NCBI GenBank assembly: GCA_023511995.1
Contig: JAIMAL010000019.1
Location: 1-51,046 of the forward strand
Length of the DNA: 51,046 nt
Source: Burkholderiales bacterium
GTDB lineage: Bacteria; Pseudomonadota; Gammaproteobacteria; Burkholderiales; Thiobacteraceae
Direction: 5' to 3'
Shown here: positions 35,263 to 46,311 of the stretch, one piece after another
Position numbering within the stretch: position 1 is the stretch's first letter
How the letters are laid out: every line of letters begins with the position of its first letter
The notes under the pieces: generated by a model
What the model was told of the DNA's origin: nothing
What the model saw: the letters and a program-made list of their open reading frames with translations, nothing else
Databases searched by the model: none
Position numbers and translations under genes: made by a program

Positions 35263-36579
35263 ATGAGCCGTGCCCTGTTGCTTTTCCTGGTCTTTGTCGC
35301 GCTGCCGGCGGTGGCCGCGCCGCGGGTGGTGATGCTGGCCGTGGATGGGGCCATCTCGCCCGCCAGCGCGGATTATGTGGTGCGGGGCATTACCCGTGCC
35401 GAGGAGAGCCAAGCGGAAGCGGTGGTGCTGCGGCTCGACACCCCCGGCGGGCTCGATTCGGCCATGCGAGACATCATCCGCAAAATCCTCGCCTCCCGCG
35501 TGCCGGTGATCGCCTGGGTGGCACCGGAGGGGGCGCGGGCCGCCAGCGCCGGCACCTACATCCTCTATGCCGCCCACGTGGCGGCCATGGCCCCCGCCAC
35601 CAATCTCGGGGCGGCGACACCGGTGGCCATCGGGGGACCCATGCCGGAAGGCCCTGGCGAACCAAAAAAACAACCGGGCGCCGAGAAGGGCGCCGAGCCC
35701 TCCGCCATGACGAAAAAGCAAATCCATGATGCCGCGGCCTATATCCGCGGGTTGGCGCAGCTACGGGGGCGCAATGGGGAATGGGCGGAGCGCGCGGTGC
35801 GCGAGGCGGTGAGTCTGTCCGCCGAAGAGGCCTTGCGGGAGAAGGTGATCGATGTCATCGCGGCGGATCTCCCTTCGCTGCTTGCCGCGGTGGATGGCCG
35901 GCGGGTCAGGGTGGGGGAGGCCGAGCGCCCGCTTGCCACGCGTAATGCCCAGGTGGAGGAGCGCCTGCCCGACTGGCGCACGCGACTGCTTGCCGTCATC
36001 ACCGATCCCGGCGTGGCCTACATCCTCCTCCTTCTGGGCATGTACGGGCTCATCTTCGAGTTTTCCAATCCGGGTTTCGGCATCGCCGGTGTGATGGGGG
36101 CGATCTGTCTCCTCCTTGCCCTGTTCGCTTTTCAACTGCTGCCCATCAGCTATGCCGGGCTCGCCCTCATCCTGCTGGGGGTGGGACTGCTCATCGCCGA
36201 GGTGTTCGTGCCCAGTTTCGGTGTGCTGGGGCTGGGGGGCATCGTTGCTTTCGTCGCCGGCTCCATCATGCTCATGGACCGCGAGGTGGCGGGGGCCGGT
36301 GTGCCGTTGGGTCTCATCGGCGCCTTCACCGTGGCCACCGCCGTTTTCATTCTGGTGGTGGGCCGCATGGCCCTGGCCTCGCGCAGGCGCCCGGTGGTGA
36401 GCGGCCGCGAGGAACTCCCGGGTAGCGCCGCCGAGGTGGTGGAGGTGAAGGACGGGATGGCCTGGGTGCGGGTCCACGGTGAATTGTGGCGGGCGCAAAG
36501 CGATACGCCCCTCGCGGTGGGCGACAGGGTAAAGGTGCGGTCGGTGGATGGCCTCACCCTGCAGGTGGACAAAAACTGA
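35263..36579 (+). CDS. nfeD: NfeD1-type ClpP-class membrane serine protease
   Basis: The 438-residue protein has a signal peptide (about 1-18), a ClpP-like domain with catalytic Ser95 in ARAASAGTYI and a likely Lys partner in the TKKQ stretch (about residues 145-150), then four membrane helices (about 245-370) and a C-terminal OB-fold NfeD domain (about 390-438). The Pyrococcus homologue cleaves the C-terminus of stomatin. The next gene encodes a slipin, so the standard protease-substrate pair is present. ATG 35263 was chosen because the signal peptide begins there. Confidence 0.93.
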   Translation: MSRALLLFLVFVALPAVAAPRVVMLAVDGAISPASADYVVRGITRAEESQAEAVVLRLDTPGGLDSAMRDIIRKILASRVPVIAWVAPEGARAASAGTYILYAAHVAAMAPATNLGAATPVAIGGPMPEGPGEPKKQPGAEKGAEPSAMTKKQIHDAAAYIRGLAQLRGRNGEWAERAVREAVSLSAEEALREKVIDVIAADLPSLLAAVDGRRVRVGEAERPLATRNAQVEERLPDWRTRLLAVITDPGVAYILLLLGMYGLIFEFSNPGFGIAGVMGAICLLLALFAFQLLPISYAGLALILLGVGLLIAEVFVPSFGVLGLGGIVAFVAGSIMLMDREVAGAGVPLGLIGAFTVATAVFILVVGRMALASRRRPVVSGREELPGSAAEVVEVKDGMAWVRVHGELWRAQSDTPLAVGDRVKVRSVDGLTLQVDKN

Positions 36580-36594
36580 AGCAAGGAGCATCTC

Positions 36595-37350
36595 ATGGTG
36601 GAACTCATTTTCGGCTCGGGCTGGCTGCTCATTCTCATCATCGCCTTCCTCGTCTCGGCGCTGAAGATTCTGCGCGAATACGAGCGGGGCGTGGTGTTCA
36701 TGCTGGGACGGTTCTGGAAGGTGAAGGGGCCGGGACTGGTGGTGGTCATTCCCGGCATCCAGCAGATGGTGCGGGTGGATTTGCGCACCATCGTCATGGA
36801 TGTGCCCAGTCAGGATGTGATCTCCCGCGACAACGTCTCGGTGAAGGTGAACGCGGTGGTTTATTTCCGCGTGGTGGACCCCGCCAAGGCCATCATCCAG
36901 GTGGAGGATTACCTCTCGGCCACCAGCCAGTTGGCGCAGACCACCCTGCGCGCCGTGCTGGGCAAGCACGAGCTCGATGACATGCTGGCGGAGCGGGAGC
37001 GGCTCAATCTGGACATCCAGACCGTGCTCGACCAGCAGACGGATGCCTGGGGCATCAAGGTGTCCAATGTGGAAATCAAGCATGTGGACATCGACGAGTC
37101 CATGGTGCGGGCCATTGCCCGGCAGGCGGAAGCGGAGCGGGAGCGCCGGGCCAAGGTCATTCACGCCGAAGGCGAGCTGCAGGCCTCCCAGAAACTGGCT
37201 CAGGCGGCAGAGGTGCTGGCGCGGCAGCCGGCCGCCATCCAACTGCGTTATCTGGAGACCCTGACGGCGATCGCCGCCGACAAGAACTCCACCATCGTCT
37301 TCCCCCTGCCCATCGATCTCATCGATGCGATCCTGAACAAAAAATCCTGA
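36595..37350 (+). CDS. Slipin (stomatin-like SPFH/band 7 protein)
   Basis: The 251-residue protein has a single N-terminal membrane helix (about 7-23), an SPFH domain ([29 protein letters not shown] and related), and a helical/coiled-coil C-terminus ending in a hydrophobic stretch. Slipins form large membrane-bound rings that organise membrane microdomains. It follows nfeD by 15 nt with an AAGGAG site, so the two are cotranscribed. The NfeD protease probably processes it. Confidence 0.95.
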   Translation: MVELIFGSGWLLILIIAFLVSALKILREYERGVVFMLGRFWKVKGPGLVVVIPGIQQMVRVDLRTIVMDVPSQDVISRDNVSVKVNAVVYFRVVDPAKAIIQVEDYLSATSQLAQTTLRAVLGKHELDDMLAERERLNLDIQTVLDQQTDAWGIKVSNVEIKHVDIDESMVRAIARQAEAERERRAKVIHAEGELQASQKLAQAAEVLARQPAAIQLRYLETLTAIAADKNSTIVFPLPIDLIDAILNKKS

Positions 37351-37447
37351 AGGTGACTCGCGCCAGGTTTTTTGCTCACTGTCGCGGCCCGGGCCGCCGC
37401 GGAAAGCCGAAAAGGGCCGCGGGCAATTCCCGGCAGGAAGGCGTAAC

Positions 37448-38878
37448 TCACGGCCGCGCAAACAGCCAGGCAAGCAGGCTGTCCTGGAAGGGGCGGGCGC
37501 GGGCAGCCTGCGGGTCATTGATCAGGCAGACGACGATCATCTCCCGTCCTTTCGCATCCCGGGAATAGCCGGCCAGCGCCCGCACATCGTCGAGGGAGCC
37601 GGACTTGAGACGCGCCTGTCCTGCCACGGGCTGCCCCGCAAGGCGGTGGCGCACCGTGCCGTCGAGCCCCACCAGGGGGAGTGAGGCGGCGAACTCGGGA
37701 TACCAGAGCGAGGCCCTTGCCGCCCCCAATAGCGCGGCAAGGTGCCGCGCGGTGATGCGGGTGCCCCGGTCCAGTCCCGCGCCATTGCCCGGCTGCAGTT
37801 CCACAAAATCGAGGCCGCGGCTTGCCAGCACCGTCTTCACCGCCAGGGCCGCTTTTTCCGGGGTGGCGGGGGGGCCGAAGAGCTCCGCGCCGAGGGTGAG
37901 GTAAACCTGTCGCGCCATCACATTGTTGCTGAACTTGTTGATGTCGCGCACCACCTCGGCAAGGGGCGCCGATTCGAAACGGGCCATGAGCCGCGCCCCA
38001 TCGGCAACCGTGCCGGCTTTGACCCGCCCCCTTAAACGGCCGCCCAGTTCCTGCCAGAGGCTGTTCAGGAGCAGTTCGGCCTGGGTGTCGGCATCGAAGA
38101 GGGCGAAATGGGCCGACTGCTCACCACAGGAGAGGGGATACTCGCCGCCAAGCCGCAACAGCACCCCCCGCCGCGTTTTTTCCACGGTGGCGGCGAGATT
38201 GTTCTTCCAGTCCCCGCAGGGGCCGGCCACGGGGCGCAGCCGGTTGTCGAGGGCAAGACCCGCTGCCGCTTCCAGGCGAACGTGAAGGCGGCCGCTTTGC
38301 GGCAGGATGTGGAGGCGCTGGGTGCGGAAATTGAGGAGCAGGGCATCGGGCCCCACGTTGTAAGGCCGGAGGGGCTTTCCGTCGAAGGCCGCGGGGTCTT
38401 CCGGCGGCAAATCGAAATGACTGCGGTCGAGCACCACATCGCCATCGATCTTTCGCAAACCCCGCGCGCGCAGCTCCCGCAGCCAAAGCCAAAGGGTCTC
38501 GAGGGTGATGCGGGGATCGCCATAACCCTTGAAATAGAGTCGGCCCTTCAGCCGCCCGCCGTCCTCCTCCCCATCGGCATAGACTTCCGTGCGCCAGCGA
38601 TAGGCGGGGGTGAGGGCCTCCAGCGCGGCGAAAGTGGTCACCAGTTTGATCACCGAGGCGGGGTTCATGGGGCGGTCCGCCTGGTGGGCGATGAGGGGAG
38701 TGGGGCTGCCCAGCTCCTGGACAAAGAGAGCGAGGCTTGTGGGCGGCAGGCCGGTTTCCTCCAGGGCACGCGCCAGCTCTGCCGGCAGTTGCGCTGCCGC
38801 GGGGAGGGGGAAAAGCAAGAAACAAAGCACCGCCCAGCCGGCGCGCGATAGCCACCGTTGGCGGCACTTGTGAAACAA
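37448..38878 (-). CDS. dacB: D-alanyl-D-alanine carboxypeptidase/endopeptidase PBP4
   Basis: The 476-residue class C penicillin-binding protein has a signal peptide (ending PAAAQ near residue 30), SxxK at Ser75-Lys78 (PASVIKL), SNN in KFSNNVMAR and KSG in LKSGSLDDVRALAGY, with the large PBP4 insertion (about 110-290). It trims and cleaves peptidoglycan crosslinks in the periplasm. No ATG suits the signal peptide. TTG 38878 gives a basic n-region and is used here, while a shorter GTG start is possible. The gene lies 40 nt downstream of wbpP. Confidence 0.9.
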   Translation of the reverse strand: MFHKCRQRWLSRAGWAVLCFLLFPLPAAAQLPAELARALEETGLPPTSLALFVQELGSPTPLIAHQADRPMNPASVIKLVTTFAALEALTPAYRWRTEVYADGEEDGGRLKGRLYFKGYGDPRITLETLWLWLRELRARGLRKIDGDVVLDRSHFDLPPEDPAAFDGKPLRPYNVGPDALLLNFRTQRLHILPQSGRLHVRLEAAAGLALDNRLRPVAGPCGDWKNNLAATVEKTRRGVLLRLGGEYPLSCGEQSAHFALFDADTQAELLLNSLWQELGGRLRGRVKAGTVADGARLMARFESAPLAEVVRDINKFSNNVMARQVYLTLGAELFGPPATPEKAALAVKTVLASRGLDFVELQPGNGAGLDRGTRITARHLAALLGAARASLWYPEFAASLPLVGLDGTVRHRLAGQPVAGQARLKSGSLDDVRALAGYSRDAKGREMIVVCLINDPQAARARPFQDSLLAWLFARP

Positions 38879-38918
38879 AGCCAGCCGTTGCGCCCCCGCC
38901 CTGGCCGCCGGCGTGGCT

Positions 38919-39962
38919 TCAGCGGTGGCGGGCGAAATCCCGCACATACCAGTCCATGGCGATGCGCAGTCCCTCCTCCACGGTGTGGGTGGGCTGGTAG
39001 TGCAGCAGGCGTTGGGCCTTGGAGATGTCGGCCAGGGAATGACGCACATCGCCGGGGCGGAAATCCCGGTGGAGGGGGCGCTTGTCCTTGAGGTGGGGAA
39101 AGCGCGGGGCGAGTTCGGCACGCAACAGCTCAAAGAGTTCATTGAGGGTGGTGCGGCGGCCGACGGCAATGTTGTAGACCTGGCCGCGTGCCGCCTCGTC
39201 CCGGGTGGTGGCGGCGAGGAGATTGGCTTGGATGGCGTTCTCCACGTAGCAGAAATCCCGGCTGGTTTCCCCGTCGCCATTGATGTAGACGGGCTCATCG
39301 CGGATCATGGCGGCGATCCATTTGGGAATCACCGCCGCGTAGGCGCCTTCCGGATCCTGGCGCGGGCCGAAGATGTTGAAGTAGCGAAGCCCGATGCTGC
39401 GAAAGCCATAGCAGCGGTCGAACACTTCGGCATACAGTTCGTTGACGTACTTGGTCACCGCGTAGGGGGAAAGAGGCTGGCCGATCTCGTCCTCCACCTT
39501 GGGCAGACGCGGGTGATCGCCGTAGGTGGAGCTGGAGGCGGCATAGATGAAGCTTTGCACGCCCGCATCCCTCGCCGCCACCAGCATGTGGAGGAAGCCA
39601 TCGACATTGCTCTGGTTGGTGGCCACGGGGTCCTCGATGGAGCGGGGCACCGAACCCAATGCCGCCTGATGCAGGACGTAGTCCACACCCCGGCAGGCCT
39701 GGCGGCAGAGGTCAAGATCGCGGATGTCCCCTTCGAGGAAGGTGAAGCGCTGCCACTGGGTGGGGCTCATCAGGGTGCGGACTTCATCGAGATTGCGCCG
39801 GTGGCCGGTGGCGAAGTTGTCCAACCCCACCACGTGCTGGTCCAAACGCAGCAAGGTTTCCAGGAGGTTGGAGCCGATGAAACCGGCGACACCAGTGATG
39901 AGCCAGGTGCGGGGACTGCGGGCAAGCTCCTCGCACAGGGCGGCGTAGGCAGGGGCATGCAT
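38919..39962 (-). CDS. wbpP: WbpP/TviC-type UDP-N-acetylhexosamine C4-epimerase
   Basis: The 347-residue extended SDR enzyme has NAD site GVAGFIG (24-30), the YxxxK pair Tyr167/Lys171 and a characteristic N-terminal lead ([15 protein letters not shown]) and [13 protein letters not shown] loop. This closely matches Pseudomonas WbpP and Salmonella TviC, which interconvert UDP-GlcNAc/GalNAc or their uronic acids. It starts 7 nt after the tviB-like stop, so the two form a pair supplying UDP-GalNAcA-type precursors to a surface polysaccharide. Confidence 0.9.
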   Translation of the reverse strand: MHAPAYAALCEELARSPRTWLITGVAGFIGSNLLETLLRLDQHVVGLDNFATGHRRNLDEVRTLMSPTQWQRFTFLEGDIRDLDLCRQACRGVDYVLHQAALGSVPRSIEDPVATNQSNVDGFLHMLVAARDAGVQSFIYAASSSTYGDHPRLPKVEDEIGQPLSPYAVTKYVNELYAEVFDRCYGFRSIGLRYFNIFGPRQDPEGAYAAVIPKWIAAMIRDEPVYINGDGETSRDFCYVENAIQANLLAATTRDEAARGQVYNIAVGRRTTLNELFELLRAELAPRFPHLKDKRPLHRDFRPGDVRHSLADISKAQRLLHYQPTHTVEEGLRIAMDWYVRDFARHR

Positions 39963-39969
39963 CACGACC

Positions 39970-41250
39970 TCACAGACGCCAGAAACGGGCAAAGGCGGCG
40001 CGTGCCGCATCGGGATCGAAAATCCCCTTGACATCGATGAGCGCGCCGCGACCGTTCACCTTCGCCCGGTAATCGGCGAGCGGCCGCTCGATGAACTGCC
40101 GGTGGGCGACGGCGGCGACGATGCCATCGGCGGTGGGCAGCGCCTCCCAGCTCTTTAGGGTGATGCCGTATTCGTGCTCCGCCTCCCGGGGATCGGCGAT
40201 GGGGTCGTGCACGTGCACTTCCACGCCATAGCTTTCCAGTTCACGGATGACGTCGATGACGCGGGAATTGCGCAGATCAGGGCAGTTCTCCTTGAAAGTG
40301 AGGCCCAGCACCAGCACCTTCGCCCCCTTGATCTGGCTGCCGGCGGCGATCATCTCCTTCACCGTCTGCTCGGCGATGTATTTGCCCATGCCGTCGTTGA
40401 TGCGGCGTCCGGCGAGGATCACCTGCGGGTGATAACCCAGCATGTCGGCTTTGTAGGTCAGATAGTAGGGGTCCACGCCGATGCAGTGTCCGCCCACGAG
40501 TCCCGGGCGGAAAGGAAGGAAATTCCATTTGGTGCCGGCCGCGCGCAGCACTTCCAGGGTGTCGATGCCGATCTTGTGAAAGATCAGGGCGAGCTCGTTC
40601 ATGAGGGCGATGTTGAGGTCCCGCTGGGTGTTCTCGATCACCTTGGCAGCCTCCGCCACCTTGATGCTGGAGGCGCGATAGACGCCGGCGGTGATGATGG
40701 ATTCGTAAAGCGCCGCGACCTTTTCCAGGGTTTCCGGCGTGTCGCCGGAGACCACCTTGAGGATGCGCGTCAGGGTGTGTTCCTTGTCGCCGGGGTTGAT
40801 GCGCTCGGGGGAGTAGCCGACGAAGAAATCCTCCTTCCACTTCATGCCGGAGTGTTTCTCCAGCAGGGGAATGCACACCTCCTCGGTGGCGCCGGGATAG
40901 ACGGTGGACTCATAGACCACGATGGCGCCTTTTTTCATGTGCCGGCCCACGGAGGTGGAGGCGCCGATCAGCGGCCCGAAATCCGGTTGATGCGCGGCAT
41001 CCACGGGCGTGGGCACGGCGACGATGATGAAGTCGCAGGCCGCAAGCTGGGAGGCGTCCGTGGTGCAGGTGAGATGCACGGCGGCCCGCAGGTCTTCCGT
41101 CGCCACTTCTCCGGTGGGGTCGCAGTGGCGGCGGTAATGGGCCACTTTCTCCTCCGACAGGTCCACGCCGATGGTCTGGAATTTCTTGCCGAATTCCACG
41201 GCAAGCGGCAGGCCCACATAGCCGAGCCCGACGACACCGATGATGCTCAT
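39970..41250 (-). CDS. tviB: UDP-N-acetylhexosamine 6-dehydrogenase (TviB/WbpO-like)
   Basis: The 426-residue enzyme oxidises a UDP-HexNAc at C6 to the uronic acid with NAD. Motifs are [13 protein letters not shown] (5-17), [19 protein letters not shown] (147-155) and the catalytic Cys256 in [13 protein letters not shown]. The start at 41250 gives the family N-terminus. A -10-like TTAGAATG element lies 37 nt upstream. It is the first gene of the tviB-wbpP-dacB run. No glycosyltransferase or export genes of the polysaccharide are in the window. Confidence 0.92.
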   Translation of the reverse strand: MSIIGVVGLGYVGLPLAVEFGKKFQTIGVDLSEEKVAHYRRHCDPTGEVATEDLRAAVHLTCTTDASQLAACDFIIVAVPTPVDAAHQPDFGPLIGASTSVGRHMKKGAIVVYESTVYPGATEEVCIPLLEKHSGMKWKEDFFVGYSPERINPGDKEHTLTRILKVVSGDTPETLEKVAALYESIITAGVYRASSIKVAEAAKVIENTQRDLNIALMNELALIFHKIGIDTLEVLRAAGTKWNFLPFRPGLVGGHCIGVDPYYLTYKADMLGYHPQVILAGRRINDGMGKYIAEQTVKEMIAAGSQIKGAKVLVLGLTFKENCPDLRNSRVIDVIRELESYGVEVHVHDPIADPREAEHEYGITLKSWEALPTADGIVAAVAHRQFIERPLADYRAKVNGRGALIDVKGIFDPDAARAAFARFWRL

Positions 41251-41286
41251 GGTGATCAACCCCTGTTTCTTTTGCAATGTTCCCGC

Positions 41287-41292
41287 ATTCTA
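41287..41292 (-). promoter_or_regulatory. Possible -10 element for the tviB-wbpP-dacB run
   Basis: On the minus strand GTTAGAATGCGG carries TAGAAT. It is similar to the element before bioA and gshA. No good -35 is visible. Confidence 0.35.
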
Positions 41293-41340
41293 ACCAAGGG
41301 AAGCGGCCGCCGATAGCCGCGGGCCGTGACCAGGGCCGGC

Positions 41341-41346
41341 TATAAT
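41341..41346 (+). promoter_or_regulatory. Possible -10 box (TATAAT) of the serine protease gene
   Basis: A perfect TATAAT lies 6 nt before ATG 41353. If it is used, the transcript would start at or near the start codon and be almost leaderless. No matching -35 was seen. Confidence 0.3.
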
Positions 41347-41352
41347 CCGCCC

Positions 41353-42123
41353 ATGGTGAAGACGATGCGTGGGCGATTGTGCCTCGCGGCGATGCTGGCT
41401 GCAGCTTCCATGCCAGCGCGGGGGGAGCTTGCCGACACCATTGTCCGCGTCAAGCCGGCGGTGGTGGCGGTGGGCACTCAGCAGGCAACCCGCGCGCCCC
41501 AGCACGTCTTCCAGGGCACGGGTTTCGTCGTCGGGGATGGCCGGCAGGTGGTCACCAATGCCCATGTCCTGCCCCGCAATCCCGATCCTGCGCAACCGGA
41601 GCGCCTCGTGGTGCTCGCCCAGGTGGACGGCCGGCCGCGAGTCCTTCCCGCCCGCGTCGAGCGCATCGATATCGCCCATGATCTGGCGCTTCTCACCCTC
41701 GACGGACCACCGCTGCCCAGCCTCCCACTGGGCGATGCCAGTCGGGTGCGGGAGGGCATGGAGGTGGCCTTCACCGGCTTCCCCCTGGGCATGGCCCTGG
41801 GGCTTGTGCCTGTCACCCACCGCGGCATCGTCTCCGCCATCACCCCGGTGGCCAGCCGCGCGGGCGGGGCGCGGGATTTGAGCCCCCAGGCCATCGAACG
41901 GCTGCGCCAACCCTTCTTCGTTTTCCAGCTCGATGCCACGGCCTACCCAGGCAACAGCGGCAGTCCCCTGTTTGATCCCCGCACCGGCGAGGTGCTGGGC
42001 GTGTTGAACAGCGTCCTCGTCAAGAAAAGCAAGGAGGCCGCGCTCAGCGACCCCTCCGGCATCAGCTATGTCATCCCGGTGAATTTCATTCGCGATCTGC
42101 TGGCCGGTGCCGCCCGGCCGTGA
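41353..42123 (+). CDS. Secreted trypsin-like serine protease (HtrA-type fold, no PDZ)
   Basis: The 256-residue protein has an N-terminal signal (about 1-24, ending PARG) and the chymotrypsin-fold triad His71 (VTNAHVL), Asp110 (AHDLALL) and Ser202 (GNSGSPLF). The length leaves no room for a PDZ domain, so it differs from typical HtrA/Deg proteases. It is probably periplasmic and the substrate is unknown. It converges on bioA with a 1-nt gap. ATG 41353 is chosen over the upstream in-frame start at 41326. Confidence 0.85.
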   Translation: MVKTMRGRLCLAAMLAAASMPARGELADTIVRVKPAVVAVGTQQATRAPQHVFQGTGFVVGDGRQVVTNAHVLPRNPDPAQPERLVVLAQVDGRPRVLPARVERIDIAHDLALLTLDGPPLPSLPLGDASRVREGMEVAFTGFPLGMALGLVPVTHRGIVSAITPVASRAGGARDLSPQAIERLRQPFFVFQLDATAYPGNSGSPLFDPRTGEVLGVLNSVLVKKSKEAALSDPSGISYVIPVNFIRDLLAGAARP

Positions 42124-42124
42124 C

Positions 42125-43435
42125 TTACAGCCGGTCCAGCACCGCCCGTGTGCCCCGTACCAGGTGGTCGATTTCCGGCTCGCCGATGACATAGGGCGGC
42201 ATGAAATAGACCGTCGTCCCCAAGGGGCGCAGCAACAGCCCCTGTTCCAGGGCAAGGGTGAAGAAGCGGCGGGCGAAGTCGGCGGGGGGATCCGCCACCT
42301 CGAATGCCCAGATCATGCCCAGATGGCGGAATTGCCGCACCCGCCCGTGGCGGGCGATGGGCTCCGCCGCTTCCGTGAGGGCGCGGGCGAGTCTGCGGTT
42401 GGCTTCCAGCACCTGACCTTCCTCGAAGATATCCAGCACCGCCAGTGCCGCCCGGCAGGCCAGGGGATTTCCCGTGTAGGAATGGGAATGGAGGAAGCCC
42501 CGGCTGAGCGCCTCGTCATAGAAGGCGGCATACACCTCATCGGTGGTGAGCACTGCCGACAGGGGCAGGTAGCCCCCGGTGATGCCCTTGGACAGGCAGA
42601 GGAAATCGGGCGCGATGCCGGCCTGCTCACAGGCGAAGAGGGTGCCCGTGCGACCGAAGCCCACGGCGATTTCATCGGCGATGAGGTGGACTTGGTAGCG
42701 GTCGCAAAGACGGCGCGCCTGCCGCAGATATTCCGCATCGTACATGGCCATGCCCCCCGCGCATTGCACCAGGGGTTCGAGGATGAGGGCGGCGGTGGTG
42801 GCGTGGTTTTCACTGAGCCAGACTTCCAGGGCGCGGGCGGCCTCCATGGCGCGCTGCAAGGGGGGTACGCCCGGCGGGGCACGGCGGGGATCGGGGCTTG
42901 GCGCCTGATGGGTGGGCCGCAGCAGGGGCGCATAGGTGGCCTTGAACAGGGGCACGTCCGTCACCGACAGCGCGCCCAGGGTTTCCCCGTGGTACCCGTT
43001 TTCCAGGCTGACAAACCCGGTCTTCTCCGGCCGGCCGCGGTTTGCCCAGTAATGGAAACTCATCTTGAGGGCGATTTCCACCGCGGAGGCGCCGTCCGAG
43101 GCATAGAAGGCGTGTCCCAGGCGGCCGGGGGCGAGGCGCGCGAGTCTTTCCGAAAGCTCCACCACCGGCCGGTGGGTGAAGCCGGCCAGGATGACGTGTT
43201 CCAGCCGTTCCATCTGGTCGCGGAGGGCGGCATTGATGCGGGGATTGGCGTGACCGAAGAGATTCACCCACCAGGAGCTGATGGCATCCAGGTAACGGCG
43301 GCCGTCGAAGTCGTAAAGCCACGCCCCTTCGCCGCGGGCGATGGGGACGATGGGCAGGGTCTCGTGCACCTTCATCTGGGTGCAGGGATGCCAGACTGCC
43401 TGACGGCTGCGGTTGAGCCAGCGTTCATTGGACAT
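42125..43435 (-). CDS. bioA: Adenosylmethionine-8-amino-7-oxononanoate aminotransferase
   Basis: The 436-residue fold-type I PLP enzyme makes 7,8-diaminopelargonate in biotin synthesis, using S-adenosylmethionine as amino donor. It has the BioA start region WHPCTQMK (16-22), YDFDGRRYLDAISSWWVNLFGH, the ADEIAVGFGRTG motif and PLP Lys283 in LSKGITGGY. No other bio gene is adjacent. A TTAGAATGG promoter-like element lies 22 nt upstream of the start. Confidence 0.95.
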   Translation of the reverse strand: MSNERWLNRSRQAVWHPCTQMKVHETLPIVPIARGEGAWLYDFDGRRYLDAISSWWVNLFGHANPRINAALRDQMERLEHVILAGFTHRPVVELSERLARLAPGRLGHAFYASDGASAVEIALKMSFHYWANRGRPEKTGFVSLENGYHGETLGALSVTDVPLFKATYAPLLRPTHQAPSPDPRRAPPGVPPLQRAMEAARALEVWLSENHATTAALILEPLVQCAGGMAMYDAEYLRQARRLCDRYQVHLIADEIAVGFGRTGTLFACEQAGIAPDFLCLSKGITGGYLPLSAVLTTDEVYAAFYDEALSRGFLHSHSYTGNPLACRAALAVLDIFEEGQVLEANRRLARALTEAAEPIARHGRVRQFRHLGMIWAFEVADPPADFARRFFTLALEQGLLLRPLGTTVYFMPPYVIGEPEIDHLVRGTRAVLDRL

Positions 43436-43456
43436 GGGTCTTCTCCGCAAGGGGCC

Positions 43457-43462
43457 ATTCTA
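43457..43462 (-). promoter_or_regulatory. Possible -10 element for bioA
   Basis: GGTTAGAATGG on the minus strand carries TAGAAT, 21 nt before the bioA start. It repeats the pattern seen before tviB and gshA. Confidence 0.35.
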
Positions 43463-43536
43463 ACCCGCCCGGCGGCATTGCCTGCGCTGGCACCTTGCGC
43501 TAGATTTTTCCGGGTCATTGCCCGTGGAGGCCACGC

Positions 43537-44169
43537 ATGGAAATCTTCCAGAAGATCACCGCGCAGATCAGCGCCGTCGGCCTGCCGCTGTATGCGGTGA
43601 GCCTGACCGCCGTGCCCCGGGCGGACACACCGCTGCTCCTTTTCCTGCACTGGCACGGCTTCCGCAGCAGCGGGCAGGCCCGCAAGGTGCATCCTGTTCC
43701 CGGTTCCGCGCTGCAGATCAACGAACGCTGGCAGGCGCTGGAGGAGATCGATGAGGCCATGCTGGAGGCCGGCTGGCGGTTGGGGGCGTGGGATGTGGAG
43801 CGGGAAGAGCGGCGCCCCTGCAACCAGGTGGGGGCAAGCAGCCGGGAGGCGCTGGAATGCCTGCAGGCCTTCGGTGAACACCTCGACCGCCGGGCGGCCG
43901 AGGCCCTGCTGCTTGCGGAGGCGCCGGACCGCGAAGTGCTGCTCAAGGTGGGGGCGGAAAAGGGCTATGTGCGCTGGCAGTTCCGCCCTGTGCGCGGCGG
44001 GGTGTGGGCGGCCACGCCAGGCGATGAGACACTGGCTGCCGATGGCAGCCGGGAGCCCCCCTGCCCCGTCGCCCCCCGGCCGCCGGCACTCCACGGGCGG
44101 AGCCTGCGTGCCGTCCGCCGCACGGTCTATCGGCTTGGCCGTATCACCCGCTTGATCCTCCCCTCTTGA
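43537..44169 (+). CDS. Conserved hypothetical protein (unrecognised)
   Basis: The 210-residue protein is not one I can place. It has no signal peptide or membrane helix. The N-terminal half contains a short beta-rich stretch (about 10-42) and a helical segment around EALECLQAFGEHLDRRAAEALLL. The C-terminus is Arg/Pro-rich and basic. Start ATG 43537 has a GGAGG site upstream. Its stop codon is embedded in the -35 region of the groESL-1 heat-shock promoter, so the genes abut. It is long and has normal codon use, so it is probably real. Confidence 0.65.
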   Translation: MEIFQKITAQISAVGLPLYAVSLTAVPRADTPLLLFLHWHGFRSSGQARKVHPVPGSALQINERWQALEEIDEAMLEAGWRLGAWDVEREERRPCNQVGASSREALECLQAFGEHLDRRAAEALLLAEAPDREVLLKVGAEKGYVRWQFRPVRGGVWAATPGDETLAADGSREPPCPVAPRPPALHGRSLRAVRRTVYRLGRITRLILPS

Positions 44170-44190
44170 AATCGGGGGGCCTGCCCCCAT
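44165..44190 (+). promoter_or_regulatory. Sigma-32 (RpoH) heat-shock promoter of groESL-1
   Basis: CTTGAAA at 44165-44171 and CCCCATCT at 44185-44192 match the sigma-32 consensus CTTGAA-N13-17-CCCCATnT. CTTGAA and CCCCAT are separated by 14 nt. The expected start is near 44198, about 117 nt ahead of groES-1. The -35 overlaps the stop codon of the preceding gene. No CIRCE operator is present in this gap. Confidence 0.82.
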
Positions 44191-44314
44191 CTTCCTGCCC
44201 GCCGGCCGAGGAACCGGCACCGGCCGCGTGCCGCGGCCGCTTTCGCTTTGATGGGCATCCCCTTCGTCACCCACCGGGGGTGCCTCGGGTAATCTGCAAT
44301 CGGATAGGAGAGTT

Positions 44315-44635
44315 GTGATGCACATTCGTCCCCTTTACGACCGGATTATCGTCAAGCGGATCGAACAGCAGCGTCAGACGGCTTCCGGCATCGTCATCCC
44401 GGATACCGCCGGGGAGAAGCCGGAACAGGGTGAAGTCCTCGCCGTCGGTCCCGGCAAGCTGCTGGACAATGGCACCGTGCGGCCACTGGAGGTGAAAGTG
44501 GGCGACCGCGTGCTGTTCAGCAAGTATGGCGGTCAGACCGTCAAGGTCGAGGGCGAGGAACTTCTGGTGCTGCGCGAGGAAGACGTGCTCGGCATCATCG
44601 AACAGGGAAGCGCCAGCGCCAAGAAGGCTGCCTGA
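44315..44635 (+). CDS. groES: Co-chaperonin GroES, copy 1
   Basis: The 106-residue GroES begins [29 protein letters not shown], with the mobile-loop region (about 17-33), and has the [21 protein letters not shown] core. It has about ten more residues than copy 2 because of an [11 protein letters not shown] tail. It caps GroEL for protein folding. It is 36 nt upstream of groEL-1 and under the sigma-32 promoter. An AGGAG site lies before the start. Confidence 0.97.
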   Translation: MMHIRPLYDRIIVKRIEQQRQTASGIVIPDTAGEKPEQGEVLAVGPGKLLDNGTVRPLEVKVGDRVLFSKYGGQTVKVEGEELLVLREEDVLGIIEQGSASAKKAA

Positions 44636-44665
44636 TGGAGTGGACCCTTTCCTCATAAGGAGTAG

Positions 44666-46294
<1,629 letters not shown>

Positions 46295-46311
46295 TCCCCT
46301 GATGCCGGCCC

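Noticed and set aside
37384-37397. A 14-bp perfect palindrome GCGGCCCGGGCCGC between slipin and dacB.
   Set aside because: It is GC-rich with no T-run beside it and lies between convergent genes. It could be a terminator stem, but this is not supported.
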